In this document: piece after piece, positions 32,739 through 47,700 of the stretch
How the letters are laid out: every line of letters starts with the position of its first letter
Position numbering within the stretch: the first letter of the stretch is position 1
Origin: Haliclona indistincta
Lineage: Eukaryota > Porifera > Demospongiae > Haplosclerida > Chalinidae
Length of the DNA: 64,000 nucleotides
NCBI GenBank assembly: GCA_964017065.1
Contig: OZ024783.1
Coordinates: 18,575,752-18,639,751, forward strand
Direction: 5' to 3'
Made by a program: the position numbers and the translations under genes
The notes under the pieces: generated by a model
What the model was told of the DNA's origin: nothing
Database searches by the model: none
What the model saw: only the letters and a program-made list of their open reading frames with translations

Positions 32739-35700
32739 CTGTAGTACAGAATACACATTCATGTGAATCATTGCACTATGGTAAAGTAAACTTACCCTTT
32801 TGATCATCGTCAATAGTTGAACTATCCTTTCCGTTTTCTGTACAGCAATAGAGTGATGATTATAATGTCGTTGTTCAATACTAACTCACCCGTTGTTGGA
32901 TTATAGACAGATGGAAAGATCAGCAGAGAGACAACAGCAACAATGATCAGCACACACAGTACAATGTCATGTAGATTTAGCATTGAAGACCTGATACCAG
33001 ATTTTATATCAGTTTGCAGCACTTCTGGACAACAAGACACAATGCAGCAGTGAACACTATCCATCACACACATGCAGTGACTGACCTCTTTTAGTAGATG
33101 AGGTAGTACCATGATCATGTCGATGCCGTGGTGATCCACTTGATGATGATACACATTGTGATAGCGGATCAACAGACTCAATAGATCCATCTTATAGAAC
33201 AATGTAATGATCGATCAATCATTGATAACATAATGATATAGTGTATACAGTACAGTATGTAACTGTCTTGGTGTGTCGCACAGGTATACGTGTGCTGGCC
33301 TAAACTGAATCATACACTGGCACTGGTTACAAGTTAGTTATATGGCCACGAGGCACGATCAGTGAGTTGGAATAGCAAGCTAGGTTGTTGGTTGAGTGAG
33401 GGTTGAAGCTGCCAACAGTAATTATAGCACAACACGACGAGAACAGAATTTTATAAAAATATTTGTGGTTTATAAATACAAAATGTATGGTGAATCTTAG
33501 TTGTCGATTTTTGCGCTATTATGTGGACAAAATTAATTTAGTATCAATCGAAAGCTCTTGCAAGTAGATTACGAATATGTGATCTACCCAATCCATCCCA
33601 TGGGTCCCCATTGCCAGAAATAATTTGACACGGACAATAATTGACCGTATATTATTCCGTAAATTAATGCGGGCGAATTGTATGGCGAGCATTGAGAAGC
33701 TGTTGAAAATGCAGCGCCTGAAGCTACCGAACGACCGGATTCCTTAGTTAGACGGTGATTCATAGTCTATATACTGTACCTTAGGCAACTAATCATGACT
33801 GTTATTAAGCGCTCACACGTAGTTTAGCTATTCCAAATTGGGTAGCCATTCCTTCGTTCTTTCTCTCAATGCCGTAATACAAAATCATTGACAAAATGGA
33901 GGATTTCAAAATTTCGAAACCTATTTTCTAAATAGATCGTGAAACAATATCCTAGTTAGAAAGGAATTCTTGTACTAGTCTATAAATAGCTTCGCCTGGT
34001 GCATAAATTATTCCGGTGTTGGCGCTTTGAGGATCAAAGGATCTAGCGACTGAATAACACTTTTTTTTAAGGAGACAGATATGAACTGTGTGGATGATAA
34101 ATAATGTTTGTAGTGTCTGTGTGTGTCTAGCCGAAGGGGCCTGAGCTGCTTGCAAGAGGAAGAAGTGAGCTAACTAGCTAGCTGCACTAAATTCTGTCTA
34201 TCGGTCAATGGCAAGCATTCAGAACTAGTAGGAATTACTGCTGCAGTCATCTAAATGTACCTGGATAGCTGCAATCAGCCACACAATCAGGAAAAACTAA
34301 GTACAAGACCCCTCAAAATCCACCATAGTTCCAGACAAGAAGAAACCATACCTACAACGACACGCCCAACAATGAGCTGACGTGGACAGGTCGTCAACGC
34401 GTGGGTGCACGGGTTAACGTCACGTGCTCCGCCCCAGCTATAGCTCAGATGTCAAGGAGTTAGAGAAAGTCAAACTTTTGTCAAAATAATTCAGGAACTA
34501 AAGGGTTAACCGATTCATAATACATGTGGCTATTGTATAGAGCCAGTAATAATATTTTCGTGATAAAATTAAAGTTTTCGATTTTGATGATTAGAATACG
34601 TACCCGAGTACGTGGTCTTAATAATCCCACACAAATATCATACTTATAGTGGATTTAATTTTCGCAAACTCTTCCGAAATTTAAATACATACAAAAGAAA
34701 CAGCTCTATAGTCCATAATACGGTACATACTACGATACTATGCACAACAGTATTCCATAATTACTTGTTTCAGGTGAGTAGACTGCTTCAATATCACTGA
34801 CAATTTTGTTTTTGGCCATAGCTTTCAAAGCTGTGATCTGGTCACCCCAAGTTGCATTAGGAGAGTTATCTAGCCAAACATCAAACATCTCAGCCTTAAG
34901 TCTGTCTGTATCACCACGATAAGCTACTTCTAGCTTACAAAGTTGGGTCATTGTTAGCCTCGCCTCCAGGCTAGATATCATAATAATATAGTCTGGTACA
35001 GACTGTCTATACGCATGCGCGCAATATCTTCACTGATAATTAACACTTGGTTAATATTCAACACCCACGCAACGTGCATTTTAATAATAATAACTAGACT
35101 TTATAACTACAGCGATTTACATAACAGTATGGGGGAAATAATACATGAAGCGTCTGTGGCTGCTATCTCGACTGTCAAGCAATAGATAACATATTTTAAG
35201 GTATTGGTAGCAGTAACAGTAGCGCTAGTCATTAATGTAAATTGGAACGGACGTATATCCAAACGTGAGCGAATCGAATTCACAGAACGTACACGGTGTT
35301 TTACTAATTACACCAGTTTCGGTGTAATTTTGGAGCATGCGCAGACAGTCTGTACCAGGCCATCTCTCAGCTTTGGGGGAGTGGCCTGGAGGCGAGGCTA
35401 GGTCATTGTGAGACCCAGTCGTCGACCAAGACCATGCCATTCAGTGACATTGTTGACTGCTTCAAGAAGCAGGTTCACTGTGAGTGGAGAAAAACAAGTA
35501 GCTATGTTTACTACACTTTTTAGTTCGAAAAATTAATGACATAATTAAAATCAGGATGAGTTTTTACCAAAACCCTCACAAATCTCTATGTTTTTAGTAC
35601 CTGAATTTGGCCGAGCTACTGGTTGTGTTGCTTGTCTATGTTGTCTACTACCAGAATCATGACTTGCTGTAGATTGAAGAGATCCTTGTTGGGTAGACAT

Positions 35701-38700
35701 TGATGGAGTTGCCAACATCTCTTCTGTACAAACATATAAACAGCACTAACATGCCAAGATTGTTACTTTACCATATGGAGGATAGCGTATGCAAAAACTG
35801 CCAGGAGAAGAAGAGGTTTCATCTATAAGGTTAACTCTGTGGAATAGTCGCTGGAAAGTCTTCAAACCACAGTAACGCTCAAATCGTAACTCAAAGGAAC
35901 AGTGTGGAATCCTTGTACCTTCCACAAAGTCACAGACGGCTCCATTAGTGACCTAATGAAAGGATCAAGAGATAATACATGCATCATGTGCTGGCATTAT
36001 ACCTGGGGAGGCAATGTCAGAGGCATTATTTTCCATGAACCAACTTCCTGTTCTTCCTGATCCAGCAGTATAGTAGTGTTGCTCTTGAAGCAGAGTGATA
36101 GACTGGTGTTGTCCTTACTCCAGCATTGATACTTATTGTCTACAAACTAAATAGAACATTAAATAGCTGTCATTAAATTGTCTTCTCTGTTATAATTATT
36201 ATACATGTCCTAACCTGTAGATATGATTCAAGATCCCTTATAACAACAAAATGAAAGTCAGCAACAAAAGGACAAGTGGTCTGTTTCTTGTAGAACATGT
36301 GAGCTGTGCAACGTGTTTCTGTGTTACTCGGTCCTTCCATTGCAATTACAGAAAATTGCTTTAGTCTGACGGTACCATACTGGGTTTTGGGGTTAAACTC
36401 TCCCTCTCTCTCTATAAATGTGTAGGGGGGCTTCTGTGAAGAGGTCTTGGCAATGATGAACCTAAAAGAAGAGCATTGTTCCTTTGTCTTGATGATGGCA
36501 CAATGCTCTATATTGACAGCTACTTCTTTGCGGAATTCTTCACTGCATGAGACCCAGTAGAGGGCACTGATCAACTGACTATTTTCTGGGAACTTGAACT
36601 GGCCTCCTAAAATAGCCCTAACACGAACACTAGCAGTCACTCCAGGAGGGAGGGCTCCTTCAGGAACCTCGATATAGAACCCATATCCCGACCATTCTAG
36701 CACTTGAGGATTGTCTCCCACGATCTCCAGTACTGTTTCTCCATATACATCAACTGTCTCTAGGAAACCTGCATGGGTTGGAAGAGCTAATTATGCGATA
36801 ATATAATACTGTTGATGTTTTTAAGATTATTGTTACATTATGAATTAATTTTTGTCCTAGTTATGCGCTACATGATAGCCTAAAAAAACTTTTGCAATAT
36901 AAAACCAGCTACATAAAAACGTCTATACTGCGACTCACTGAAGGTAGGGGAGCTATCACTAGGGAGGTCCTCATCCTCCTTCAATCCAGCCATCTCCTAT
37001 AATATATACACAACAGAGAAAACATCATAATTATGCTATAGTACAGTTGCACTGCTCACCTGAGAATCTTCGTTAGGAAGCTGAATTAATTTTTCAGGAT
37101 GTCTTCCAAATTTATCAAAATCAAAAAATGAGCCTACATTGAAAATTTATAATGATGACTGATCAAGACTTACTGACAAACTTACCTTGTGCAGCATCAG
37201 CTGATAATAGGTCAGTAGTAGTTTGTGTGCTGTTCTCTTCAGCAATGTTACCACCTCTTCTTGTGTCTACAGTATCACACAACAATCATCAACACAATAA
37301 AATTGTGATAGCACACCTGGTGACAGCCAAAACAACTCATGTTCAGTCAAGCTGCATATTATTTTAGCGTGTTCACACATAGCTCTTGGTGGTCCTGATG
37401 TACTTGGTTTGCAGAGGATGTGGCGACACTCTCTCTGTGGAATACAGGAGCAGGGAAAGGAGTCCTCAGTAGTGATGCTGGCTACATCAAAGTTAAGCCT
37501 CTCTTCTGTTTTAAGTATTGCTTCACGGATGAGTGAACAAAGATCAAAGCATTCATTGTCACTAAAAGAGCAATAAATCTCTAACTGAACTTGTCTCTCA
37601 ACAATGACGACATCACCATTATGAAATCCAAGAGAAAATATGTTCCTGTACTGTCGCTGACTATCTATAACGCAGAACGATTCAGAAGACATGAGTAAAA
37701 CAATCAATGTGGAGGAGAATGCGGGAAGCAAGGGAACGTATAGTTCTTGATCATCATCACATTTAATTCTTAGCCTCACAATCCATGGGCAAAACAAACG
37801 ACGTTCATTCATTATCTTGAACTCTTCTTCCTTCGAGGCATAATGTAGTACAGATGGCATAAAAAATGCATTGGATTTCTCAAAAATAGCCACAGCTTTT
37901 ACCTCAGCAAGAAGACTAATAAATGCTTTAGCATCGAGAGGATCAGGAAACTCGCTATGAAAGTATTCCTCAAGTGTTTGCTGGTCTAAGAATCCATATT
38001 GCTGGAAGTATTCCCTGATATCAGAAGGAAGGTCTATGCCAAAGAAGCGGAGAAGTTCGTCCTTACTGAAAAAGGACACACCAATTAGGAGAGATACCAG
38101 GTCAAGGATAGGTTTGAGCTTTATGATAACAAGGCCATCTAGTGCCTTTGTCTGGTAATGTAAGATGAGGTTGAGATTATGGAAGAATGCGATTGCCTTC
38201 CTGGTCTCCTGTTCATCCATATCCAGTGACCTGCCGATATCCAGACACTCTTTCAGTGGTAGAGTGGCTCTCTGTTCAGCTTCAGACAATAGGCTAAGAT
38301 AAAAACCAAACCATCGTAGTTTTATAGTAACCTCTATGGAAGGGCTCTTGCTGATTAGCCGTCGTAACTCCTTCATGTATTGCCTTCTCTGCTTCTTGTC
38401 ACTGGTGATTGCATTGACGTGAAGGATAGGCTTGCCTTTGATTCTGAGTGGCTCATAGGCTTTCAGGCTCTGGTCTAGTCTGGCATATTTTTCCTCCAGT
38501 GACTCACTACCACATTCGTTCATTCTGTCGGCAAACGTGCCGATGACAGCAAAACGTGGGTTGCCATGGTAATCTGATGAAGACATCAAAGAGGGAAGAA
38601 AGGAAGACATTGATTTAGCGAGAGACTCTAGTTGCTGCCAATATGAGTGCTGGAGCCTTGTATCGGCCATGCTGATAGAGTGGCCATGTATACAATATGA

Positions 38701-41700
38701 GAACTGTGGGATGGCATCTAACCGCTCATTAAGCTTCAGAGTGAAGAGGGCTAGACACTTGTTGCGGACAAAGAGAGGGAAAACGTCCAGATAGTTTGGT
38801 TGACCACCAGAGTCAGACATTAGTAGTAATCTGGTACGAAAGAGACGGGTTGATCCACAGACCTTGGGCAGTCGCTGCATGATGTCTGTCAATATCTGGG
38901 GAAAGTCTCGTCTGTGCTTGGTTGCAGCACCAGGAGCTGCTGGAGGAGAGTGGGCTGGGTCAGAGAGGGTAGGGGTAGCTCCTGTCTCATGCAGGACAGC
39001 ACCACGTTGCTCAGTACTAATTGCAAGATGGTCGACAGGTTTAGCCAGAGCCTCGATAGTCTCACAAACCATGTCAAGCATTCTGTCAGGAGTGAGCTCC
39101 TCCCACTCCACATCCTCAGAACTGTCGTCTCCTACTATGATGGAACATGATGGTGGCTCAGCAACGCCAGTGCTATGGTGCTCCATAGCAGGGGGTCGAC
39201 CCATGGCTAGATCAATAACCGATGTCTTCCCGGTAGCTGGAGGACCTTGTGTTGTCACATTAGAGATTTCGACAGTGACGTTATAGCCCAGCTTGTCCAT
39301 GGCTTCATCACTGCTAACTGCAGAGAGGAAGGATCAGAGTAGCTATGATCACAACACAGCTAGTGTAGCTAATTATTATGTCACCACAGTATCTACAATA
39401 TCACAACACAGCTAGTGTAGCTACTTATCATGTGACCACAGTATCTACAGTATCACAACACAGCTAGTGTAGCTAATTATCATGTGACCACAGTATCTAC
39501 AATATCACAACATGTATTATGTTGACACACTTACAAGAACATGTAAAAATCACTTACACATGTACAAACAAAAAGTAAAATGGATCATGATCTGTACCTC
39601 ACAAGAGCTGAAGTAGTCTAGTGCGTTATGACCCTCTCACGCAAATGAAAAAGGAGGGGTTAAAATGTGGGAGAGGGTCTACAAGATGATTATTTCCTTA
39701 CCCGAATTTCGGTTAACCATATTCATAACACAATTGTGACAATCAATGTAAATGCACAAGTGGACACATTACTGGAAACGTTTGTTTCCACTGTCCCTGC
39801 ACTATGACAGTAATTTGCAGATACTGTTGTTCTACAAAGATTTGCCGAAGTAGTCTACCTGTCTCAGAGCCACCAGAATAGACCAGGCACTGCACTGTGG
39901 TAATGCCACAAAGACTATAAACTCACCATACCTCACCTGGGTTGAATAAACAAGCTTTTTACTGATCGCGGTAGTACAGTGGTTTCACTACTTCTTGCAA
40001 TCTAAAAGCGTCAACCGTAGAGCGTAAACCATGTTCAATCTAAATCACGCAATGCAATAAACCTTCCAAATAAGGCACGGATCACGCTTTACGCTTTTGT
40101 GGCTTTTGCAAGGAGTAGTGAAACCGCTGTAACAGAATCGTTCTGAAGAGGCAAGTGAGTTCGATAGCACAGGGAAAGCTTGAAACAGCTTGAAATTGCA
40201 TCGGATTCACGTATAGATCACAGCTAATACATAACAATAAATGAGTGGCTGCATGTCTGATTTGTGAGAGAGGAAATGCGGTGATGCAAAAATTACGGTA
40301 CTATGGTATGCGCCTCTGATTTGCGGGAGAGGGTAATAGTATGCTAGACAATAGCTGAAGCAGCCAGAGTAAGCAATGCAGAGACAACTGATACTATCAT
40401 TCATTCTAGAAAAGGACCAACCGCATAGCATACCAATACACTGATGTTGGACACAAGTGTGTGTGCGTGCGTGTGTGTGTGGCTAGCTCAGTCTTACCAG
40501 TTGTTGTGGGAGGGATGCCAGACTGACTGGACGGTGGTTCAATAGATGCTGAGAGAGAGAGAATTGTTAATAATTAGAGTAAGTCATAACATGAGTATAG
40601 TATTAGTATGTTGACTATGCTAATAGTAGGTGTGGTCAGACTCTACAACACTTCATAGCTCAGTAGCTCATGTTATCATGTACTGACCAACTCTCTCCAG
40701 CAAGTCCACAATGTCTTGATGATTCTCATGTCTCGCCCAATCAAGTGGAGTCCTGCCAATCTATAGCGTAACAATAGAACAGTGTGAGTCATGACACACA
40801 CACAAACCAAAAATGAGAAATTAACTCAGTTAAGAAACAATGACTTTGCAATCAGTTCATTTCAATACATACTGTAACAAGAAACACAGCCAAACTGCAT
40901 AAAAAGATTCTAAAATAGCTTGAACCATACATGAACATAGACCCTTCCACACTCTCTGTGCTATAGAATTTTATATGCTCAGATCTACAAAATTCAATCA
41001 TGTAAATCACTGTTTTTATGTGATGGTAACTACAGAACATGGTTTGGTAGCACAGAGGACAAGTATAGCTAACAAACACTTGGAATTAAGAACTCATATC
41101 TTCAGAGTGGTAGAGAGACACATGCAGGCTCATGTATCTACATGTATGGTTTAATCTACAGTAAACACTTTACGATAGTATAGTAGTTGTATTGTATTTC
41201 ATGAGAACAGCTTTGTTCAACAACACAACATATCAGTATCACTAGACACACATGTACTCACATTATCGGTTGTATCGGTAGCTGCACCGGCAGCAATCAG
41301 CTGCTCAGCTACAGCTGTGTGACCATAGTGTGCACTGTAATGAAGTGCTGTCATACCACCATACTATAGAATAAACAACAAGTGAAGAGCACATGGTTAT
41401 TGAAGTGCATGGTGTCAAGCACAACACATGTCTTGTTGGTATTAACACAGCAACTAGTGTATTACAGCGTGTTTACACTTGAAGAACCGTTCTGGAACGG
41501 TTCCCAGGAACGGTTCTAGAACCGTTCTGAGCACCGTTTACGTTAAAACAGCGCGGAGTCAGAGGAGGTTGGAAGCATTAGTATGTGCACGTGGTTTTAG
41601 ACTGTTATTATGCGCACATGATTTTCGAATGAGCATAGCTAGCGTTCCATCGTGAGGCGTGGCTCAATGGCGCTAGCATACAGTACCCGAACTCATCCAG

Positions 41701-44700
41701 GGATTCTTTCTAAAATTGTATTGCGTAGAGCTTGATTACTGGTCTTACTTAAAGATATGATCTTAGAATACTGATTCTAGCTATTTTTATAGTGCACTGC
41801 ACCAGTTTCTGTGCTCTGTATGTCGTGAAAACTAGGAAGAAGTAGCACAACTCCAGTAAACAGTACACTTGCGCTGGATTCAGGAATCTTTCTGCTGTGA
41901 AACAGCTTACATTTTTAGCAACTTTCTTATTTCTAGCTCTGACCAGGTCTCGTCAGCTGTATATTGGGTTTTGCAGATAACAATGGAGCTGTCTCTTCGC
42001 TCGCTGTTTTTAAACGCTAAGAATTTGCTTCAGGACGTCTGTAGCAGACTTGCCAATAAGCTGATTGCTTGCACAAGCAATATAACTGTAATGTTTTCCA
42101 CTGTTAAGAATCTTCACCACTTTCTAGCCCATAGCAGCTCAGGGACCCATGGGTTGGATCGGGCAGATCGCATATTTGCAATCTGCTTTGCAAGAGCTTT
42201 CGATTCATACTAAATTCGTTAAATTTTGTCCAGAGAATAGCGTAAAAATTGACAACTAAGATTCGCCATATACATTTTGATTTACAAACCACTAACATTT
42301 TTACATGTCACATGACTGAATATTAATGCTTCCAACCTCCTCTGGCACGGAGTGGCTCAGAAGAAAAATTTCAGAACGCGATGCGGGAACGCCCACTACT
42401 TTTCATTCAAGATGGCGGACCCAGCTGTTCTACACTTGCATGTCTCTGCTCAGAGACATCAGCGAGTAGGTCAGCAGTCGTTGAGGAGGCTTGCAGCGTT
42501 TAGTCGTCGCTCTGCCAGGAGAAAGGTGCTACTGGTTTTGATGTTGTGCATTTTTCTGATGCATTATGATGACTGCACTAATGCCACGTTGAATTCGGTA
42601 TGGAGCTTCCCTAGGGCCTCTACATGGTGGGAAACTATTGTAAACGGCTCCTTCACTTTGCGAGACTGGCTAGAGAACTTTAGAGTTAGCCATGAAACAT
42701 TCACTTACAGTACTTGTGTGACCAGCTACGACCTAGTATTGCCAGGAAAACGACTAGAAGTCGGAGGACTGTGTCTGTTTAACAGAGAGTAGCAATCACT
42801 TTGTAGATCTTGGCAACATCCTGTGAGTATAGAACAGTAGCTCATCTATTCAGATTGGCAAGGTGCACCATCTGTTGTATAGTTAAAGATACTTGTAAAA
42901 GTATTGTCAAGGTATTATTTCCTAAATACATCAGCTTTCCAACTGGCAATAGATTGAATGAAACAGTAAGAGGTTTCAAGGCAAAATGGGGTATTCCGCA
43001 ATGTGCTGCGTCAATAGATGGTTCGCACATCCTTTTTCGTCCACCAGCCATGAACCATACTGATTATTACAATCGGAAGGGGTTTTATTCGATGATAATT
43101 TATTACAAGGAGTGGTTGATCACAATTGTCTATTCATTGATCTTTGTATTGGTTGGGCTGGTTGTGTGCATGACGCACGAGTTCTAGTGAACTCTTCGAT
43201 ACACCAGAAATGCAATAGTGGTGAATTACTTGGCGAACAAAACTCTCTCCTTCAAATTCCTAATTTCTTAGTTGGTGATTCTGCTTATCCTTTGCTGCCG
43301 TGGTTGATAAAACCATTTGCTCAATCACCGTCTCTTTCTGCTTCAGAAAAGCTGTACAATTATCGAATGTGTAGGGGTCGTGTAGTTGTTGAAATTGCAT
43401 TTGGTCGCCTAAAGGCCCGTTGGAGATGTTTGACAAAACAGAATGAAATGAGCATTACAAACGTTCCTAATGTCATTGCTGCTTGTTGTACTCTGCATAA
43501 CGTTTGTGAGGTTCACGGTGACTTGTTTAATGAAGAGTGGCTTGCAGAAATCAACAGTGAAACTGATGACCCTACAGGAGCTCAACCATCGACCTCATCC
43601 CAGGATGATGCTGAGGATATACAAAATGCTTTAGTTCAGTATTTTGTTCGGAATCCTCAGTAATATTAGATTATTATAGCAATATACAATGAAGTGGTGA
43701 TATGGTTGATATTACGATGATGTGATTAATGATGATATGATTACTGATGATATGATTATGATGTCAAAATCTGCCAGTTCAAGTTAATATGAGTTGTTGC
43801 TATATTGTCTATACGGATCGTATGCGCCAGGGGGTGGAGTATGTGGTAGAGGTTGAGGGTTTGGTCTGCCATACAACATGGTCATCATTTTCATTTGAAA
43901 TTCTCTCTCTTCCTTCTTCTGTTCAGCTTCAAATTTCATGCGTTTCTCTTCCAATTCTAAAAACATCTTATCGCTCTTCTGTTGGGAATCAACAACCTCC
44001 TTCACTATCACTGTCATCGCCATTTCCATCCTATCTTATTTACATTCGTAGCAGGTTGCTCCTGCTTATCATCAGTTTTTTTACAGCTTTTTCTTTGATC
44101 CCACTATTTGCTTTCTTAGCAGGTTGCTCCTGCTCATCCTCAGTTGTGCCAGTTGACAAGGAAGAGGAGGAGGAGGTTTGGCTCTTACCACTCAAATCTG
44201 ACGTTGATTCGTCATCTTCGCTATTTTCTGATTTATCTTCAAAAACCTTCTCCGGACCACTTGTATCAATGACTACAGGTGGTTTGGATGCTGGCTTGTT
44301 ACCCAAAATAGGAACCAGAGCTTCAAAGTACTGTTCTTCCCCTTCCAGTCTTTCCATCATTTTTGTCCTTTGCCTTACGATAATCAAGCTTGAGCTTTTT
44401 TATTTTGGCTCGACATTGGCTACAATCTTTGTTGATGTTCTTCTTCGCTGATGCCAATGAAATCTTTGTGTATGCACGTGCTTGTTCCTCTTCGATCCTT
44501 CTAGTTGTTCTTGTACACCTTCTTCTCCCCACAAACTAATAAGCTGCAGAACTTCGGTATCATTCCCCATGATGTAGCCATCCTGATAATCTCTAGGGGA
44601 GCAGATAACTTGATGAAGATAGATAGTGCCACAGCTCACGCTCGCTCACGCTTGAACCGCGTGGTTGTAAATGCGAGGATGACCCGATAAAACACCTACG

Positions 44701-47700
44701 CTCATTGCATTACAACGGTTCTAAAGGTACCGATTCTGTTTACACTATCAGCTAGAACTGTTCGGAACCGTTCACAACCGTTCTTGGACCACCGCTTTTC
44801 ATATAACCGTTCTCGGCTGGAACGGAACGGTTCAGAACGGTTCTGTACTCGTTTACACTAGAAAGGGAACGGTTCTGGAACCGTTCTGGAACCGTTCTGC
44901 ATGGGCTCCAGTGTAAACGCGCTGTTACAGTATTAGATGATGGCTTGTGTACCAGTACAGTATGACACATAGTGTCTATGTTACGACCCGATTCACAACC
45001 TTTGACCCGCTTCGAAACCGGTCGACCGGTTTCGAAGCGGGTTAGCTGCATGGACGCCAGATTCAAAGCGTGCATAATGCTAAGTGCGCGCGTGTATTTA
45101 GACTTCGACTACTAAACATAACGTGTACTCTGAGTGTCCATATACATTGCACCGCAATCATATTGTTCTTTAAAATAATTTGTTTCCATGTACAGGAGTC
45201 ACGTTTGAAGACTTGAAAAAGCTGTGACATGTTCCTATGGATTTTAGTGCAGTTTGATTGTTAAAAACAACTGTTGCATGCACACAACATTTCTTGCTGC
45301 GCTGCGTTGCTGAACCACTATAGTAACGGAATTCCTGTCAATTTAGCAGGTAGGCTTGCTGTGCTGCGCTGCTAAATCACTTACAACGACGCTCCTGTCG
45401 ATGACTGTAGTAGCACATGATGCTCTAAATCGCCTCCGCGGACACTTTCCAGTCTTGCTGTGCTGCACTGCAGTGAGCTATAACCGCGACAGCACTCCTA
45501 CGTAGGCTCTGTCGATCTAGCATGCAGGCATAGGCGTAGGAACCGGGGGGGCACAGGGGGCACGTGCCCCCCCAAGTTTTCATTCAAGCCACACCCATAA
45601 CCCACGTGTAGCTAGTAGCTTAGCCAGAGAACGCCCATGATAAGATCTAAGGGCTGCTTTATCGATGTCTTCTCTATCTTTACTGCCACCAAAACGATCT
45701 AAGCAGATGACTTTGTTGTAAATCTTTCGTGGAGCGAGCTATCAAGTCACGAGCCTGACGCCAATAGCAAATACGAGCCTGACGCTGATCAGTGTGTAGT
45801 CTGTCAGAGCCAGAGGATGATCGTGCTACTACCAAGGGAGCCCTTGCTACTACAAACGATGCAGAATCACCGTCTCAGTCTCGATCCCTCTCGGTGCTTG
45901 TGCCTGCGTTTTAGAAGTAGCCACCCAGTGTGCTCTAAAATTCTGAAAGCCGCGCAGTTATAATATTAAGATCAATCATCTGAATGCTGCGCAGTGCGCA
46001 GAGCAGACAAGTGTTATTAGCTACATTATTTACACAAGAAGATGGGAGAATAAATAATTTTGGATAAAAATGTAATCATTTTTCTTCAATAAAAAAGCTA
46101 GTAGAAATGTCTAAAAACGGAGACGAAGGTGATGCAGCATCTGGGGGGCTGCGCCCCCCAGACCCCCTGCTGTTGTGTTTTAAAACAGTGCCCCCTCATT
46201 CATTTGCATCTTCCTACGCCTATGGCAGGTGGGCACCCTGAAGCATTGAAACGTTCGGTTTTAAACCGGGTCAACTGAGTTATGTGGTTGTAAATCGGGT
46301 TAACCGGCTTCGAAACGGGTCAGGTTGCGAATCGGGTCGTAACATCTCACATCACAGGAAATACTATTATCATTGATATGTACAGCAATAGTTAGCCTCG
46401 TACCCAGATGCTAGTGAGGAGAAAAATTAGCACCTGGTATCTACAGCATGCGCATGCGAAAAATGTTTCTATAAAATAACCAACTAGAGTTCAATGGAAC
46501 ACATACCCTGTGCACTATGCAAATGTGCAGAAATTGATGTGAATACTATCCCTAGTGACTTCTATATACCAGAGTTCAGTGAATTAATTAACACATACCA
46601 GCACGCCTTTAATTGTGACAGAAGACTTTCTCGACTTCGCAGGCGTCTTTCAAAGAATAAGTATTCAACAACCAAGCTGTTGAGAGCCATTTCATGACGA
46701 TCTTCGAGCAGTAAGGCAGTAAACAGCTGCGTTTATTGTACACACACATATAATTATACAGTACATATCGGTTATAGCGTGACTGCGAGTAACGATTTAT
46801 CTGTTATAGCGATGAAATCACGAATAATCAAAAGCAAAACGTTACCTCACCATACAAATTGTATCGGGTATATAGCGATCTCGGCTATAGCGATAAACCT
46901 GTTATAACGATAGGAAGACGCGAGGCAAAACATAAAAAAACTGATAAAAGATGATCGCCATATAAAAGATGATCGCTTATAGCGATTTCCGACCACGCTC
47001 ATGTAGGCATTTTGATTACTGCAGTGCGCGCATGCAGCCTCAGACTGAGCCATGATATTCTTAGGCGCTTGGTAGAACTTTCCGCCATAGCTAGCTGCTG
47101 AGCTGCAGTATCAGAGCTAGTTCAAATAGCTGCAGTGCCCGCGCGCGTAAGTTACGTAATTATTAATAGTAACGATATACTGCTTATAACGATAGAATCT
47201 TTACCGAAAATCAAAGACCCACGCTATAACCGATACGTACTGTACGTACATACATACATACATACATACATACCTACGGATGAAGCCAAACACTTAACCC
47301 TCCGGCGCCTACGCGCCCAGGGTAATTACGCCATGAAAACATGGTAGTAGTTATTCAGGTCACGCCTAAGTTATTAGCTTATAAAAAACTGACTAAGAAG
47401 CAGCTCGATCGTCAGTTCTAGCTTTGGATTCGACAAATAACTTTGTGGTTAGCCTCGTACCCAGGCCTGCTCTATATTGAGTGGACGGCCTGGTACACAC
47501 TGTTCGCGCATGCGCTTAATTTATCCAACATCTGGTTAAAACGCAGATACTTATCGTACATTTCTCCGTGTTACTTGGCTAGCCACATGATGAATACAAC
47601 GTAGATAGTGCACAGCGAACTTCCGCACGGCTGACACCTATTTGTAAGGTAAGTTTAGGTGATTGTGTCCAGTACCCGACGTTGTGAGCTGAAATCGCAC

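Larger units (their letters stand above)
41465..44924 (+). mobile_element. PIF/Harbinger transposon in gene B intron 3
   Basis: Ends CAGCGTGTTTACACT and, inverted, CAGCGCGTTTACACT; 3-bp target duplication TTA (41462-41464 and 44925-44927). Gene A gives the empty site ('agtgtattacagtatcagat'). Subterminal zones are packed with 'gaaccgttct' repeats, likely protein-binding sites. It carries the two Harbinger genes, transposase and Myb-like, in convergent orientation, both damaged. Confidence 0.92.

Noticed and set aside
33086..33202. Frame starting MDLLSLLIRYHNVYHH as the start of a separate gene
   Set aside because: An alternative frame (Ser-rich linker) keeps the phase-1 splice pattern on both sides; the Met frame is only a possible alternative start.
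38864..39286. 140-codon plus-strand ORF
   Set aside because: Antisense shadow of the Roc-COR exon.
43789..44451. 220-codon plus-strand ORF
   Set aside because: Antisense to the Harbinger Myb/SANT-like gene, whose domain is clear on the minus strand.
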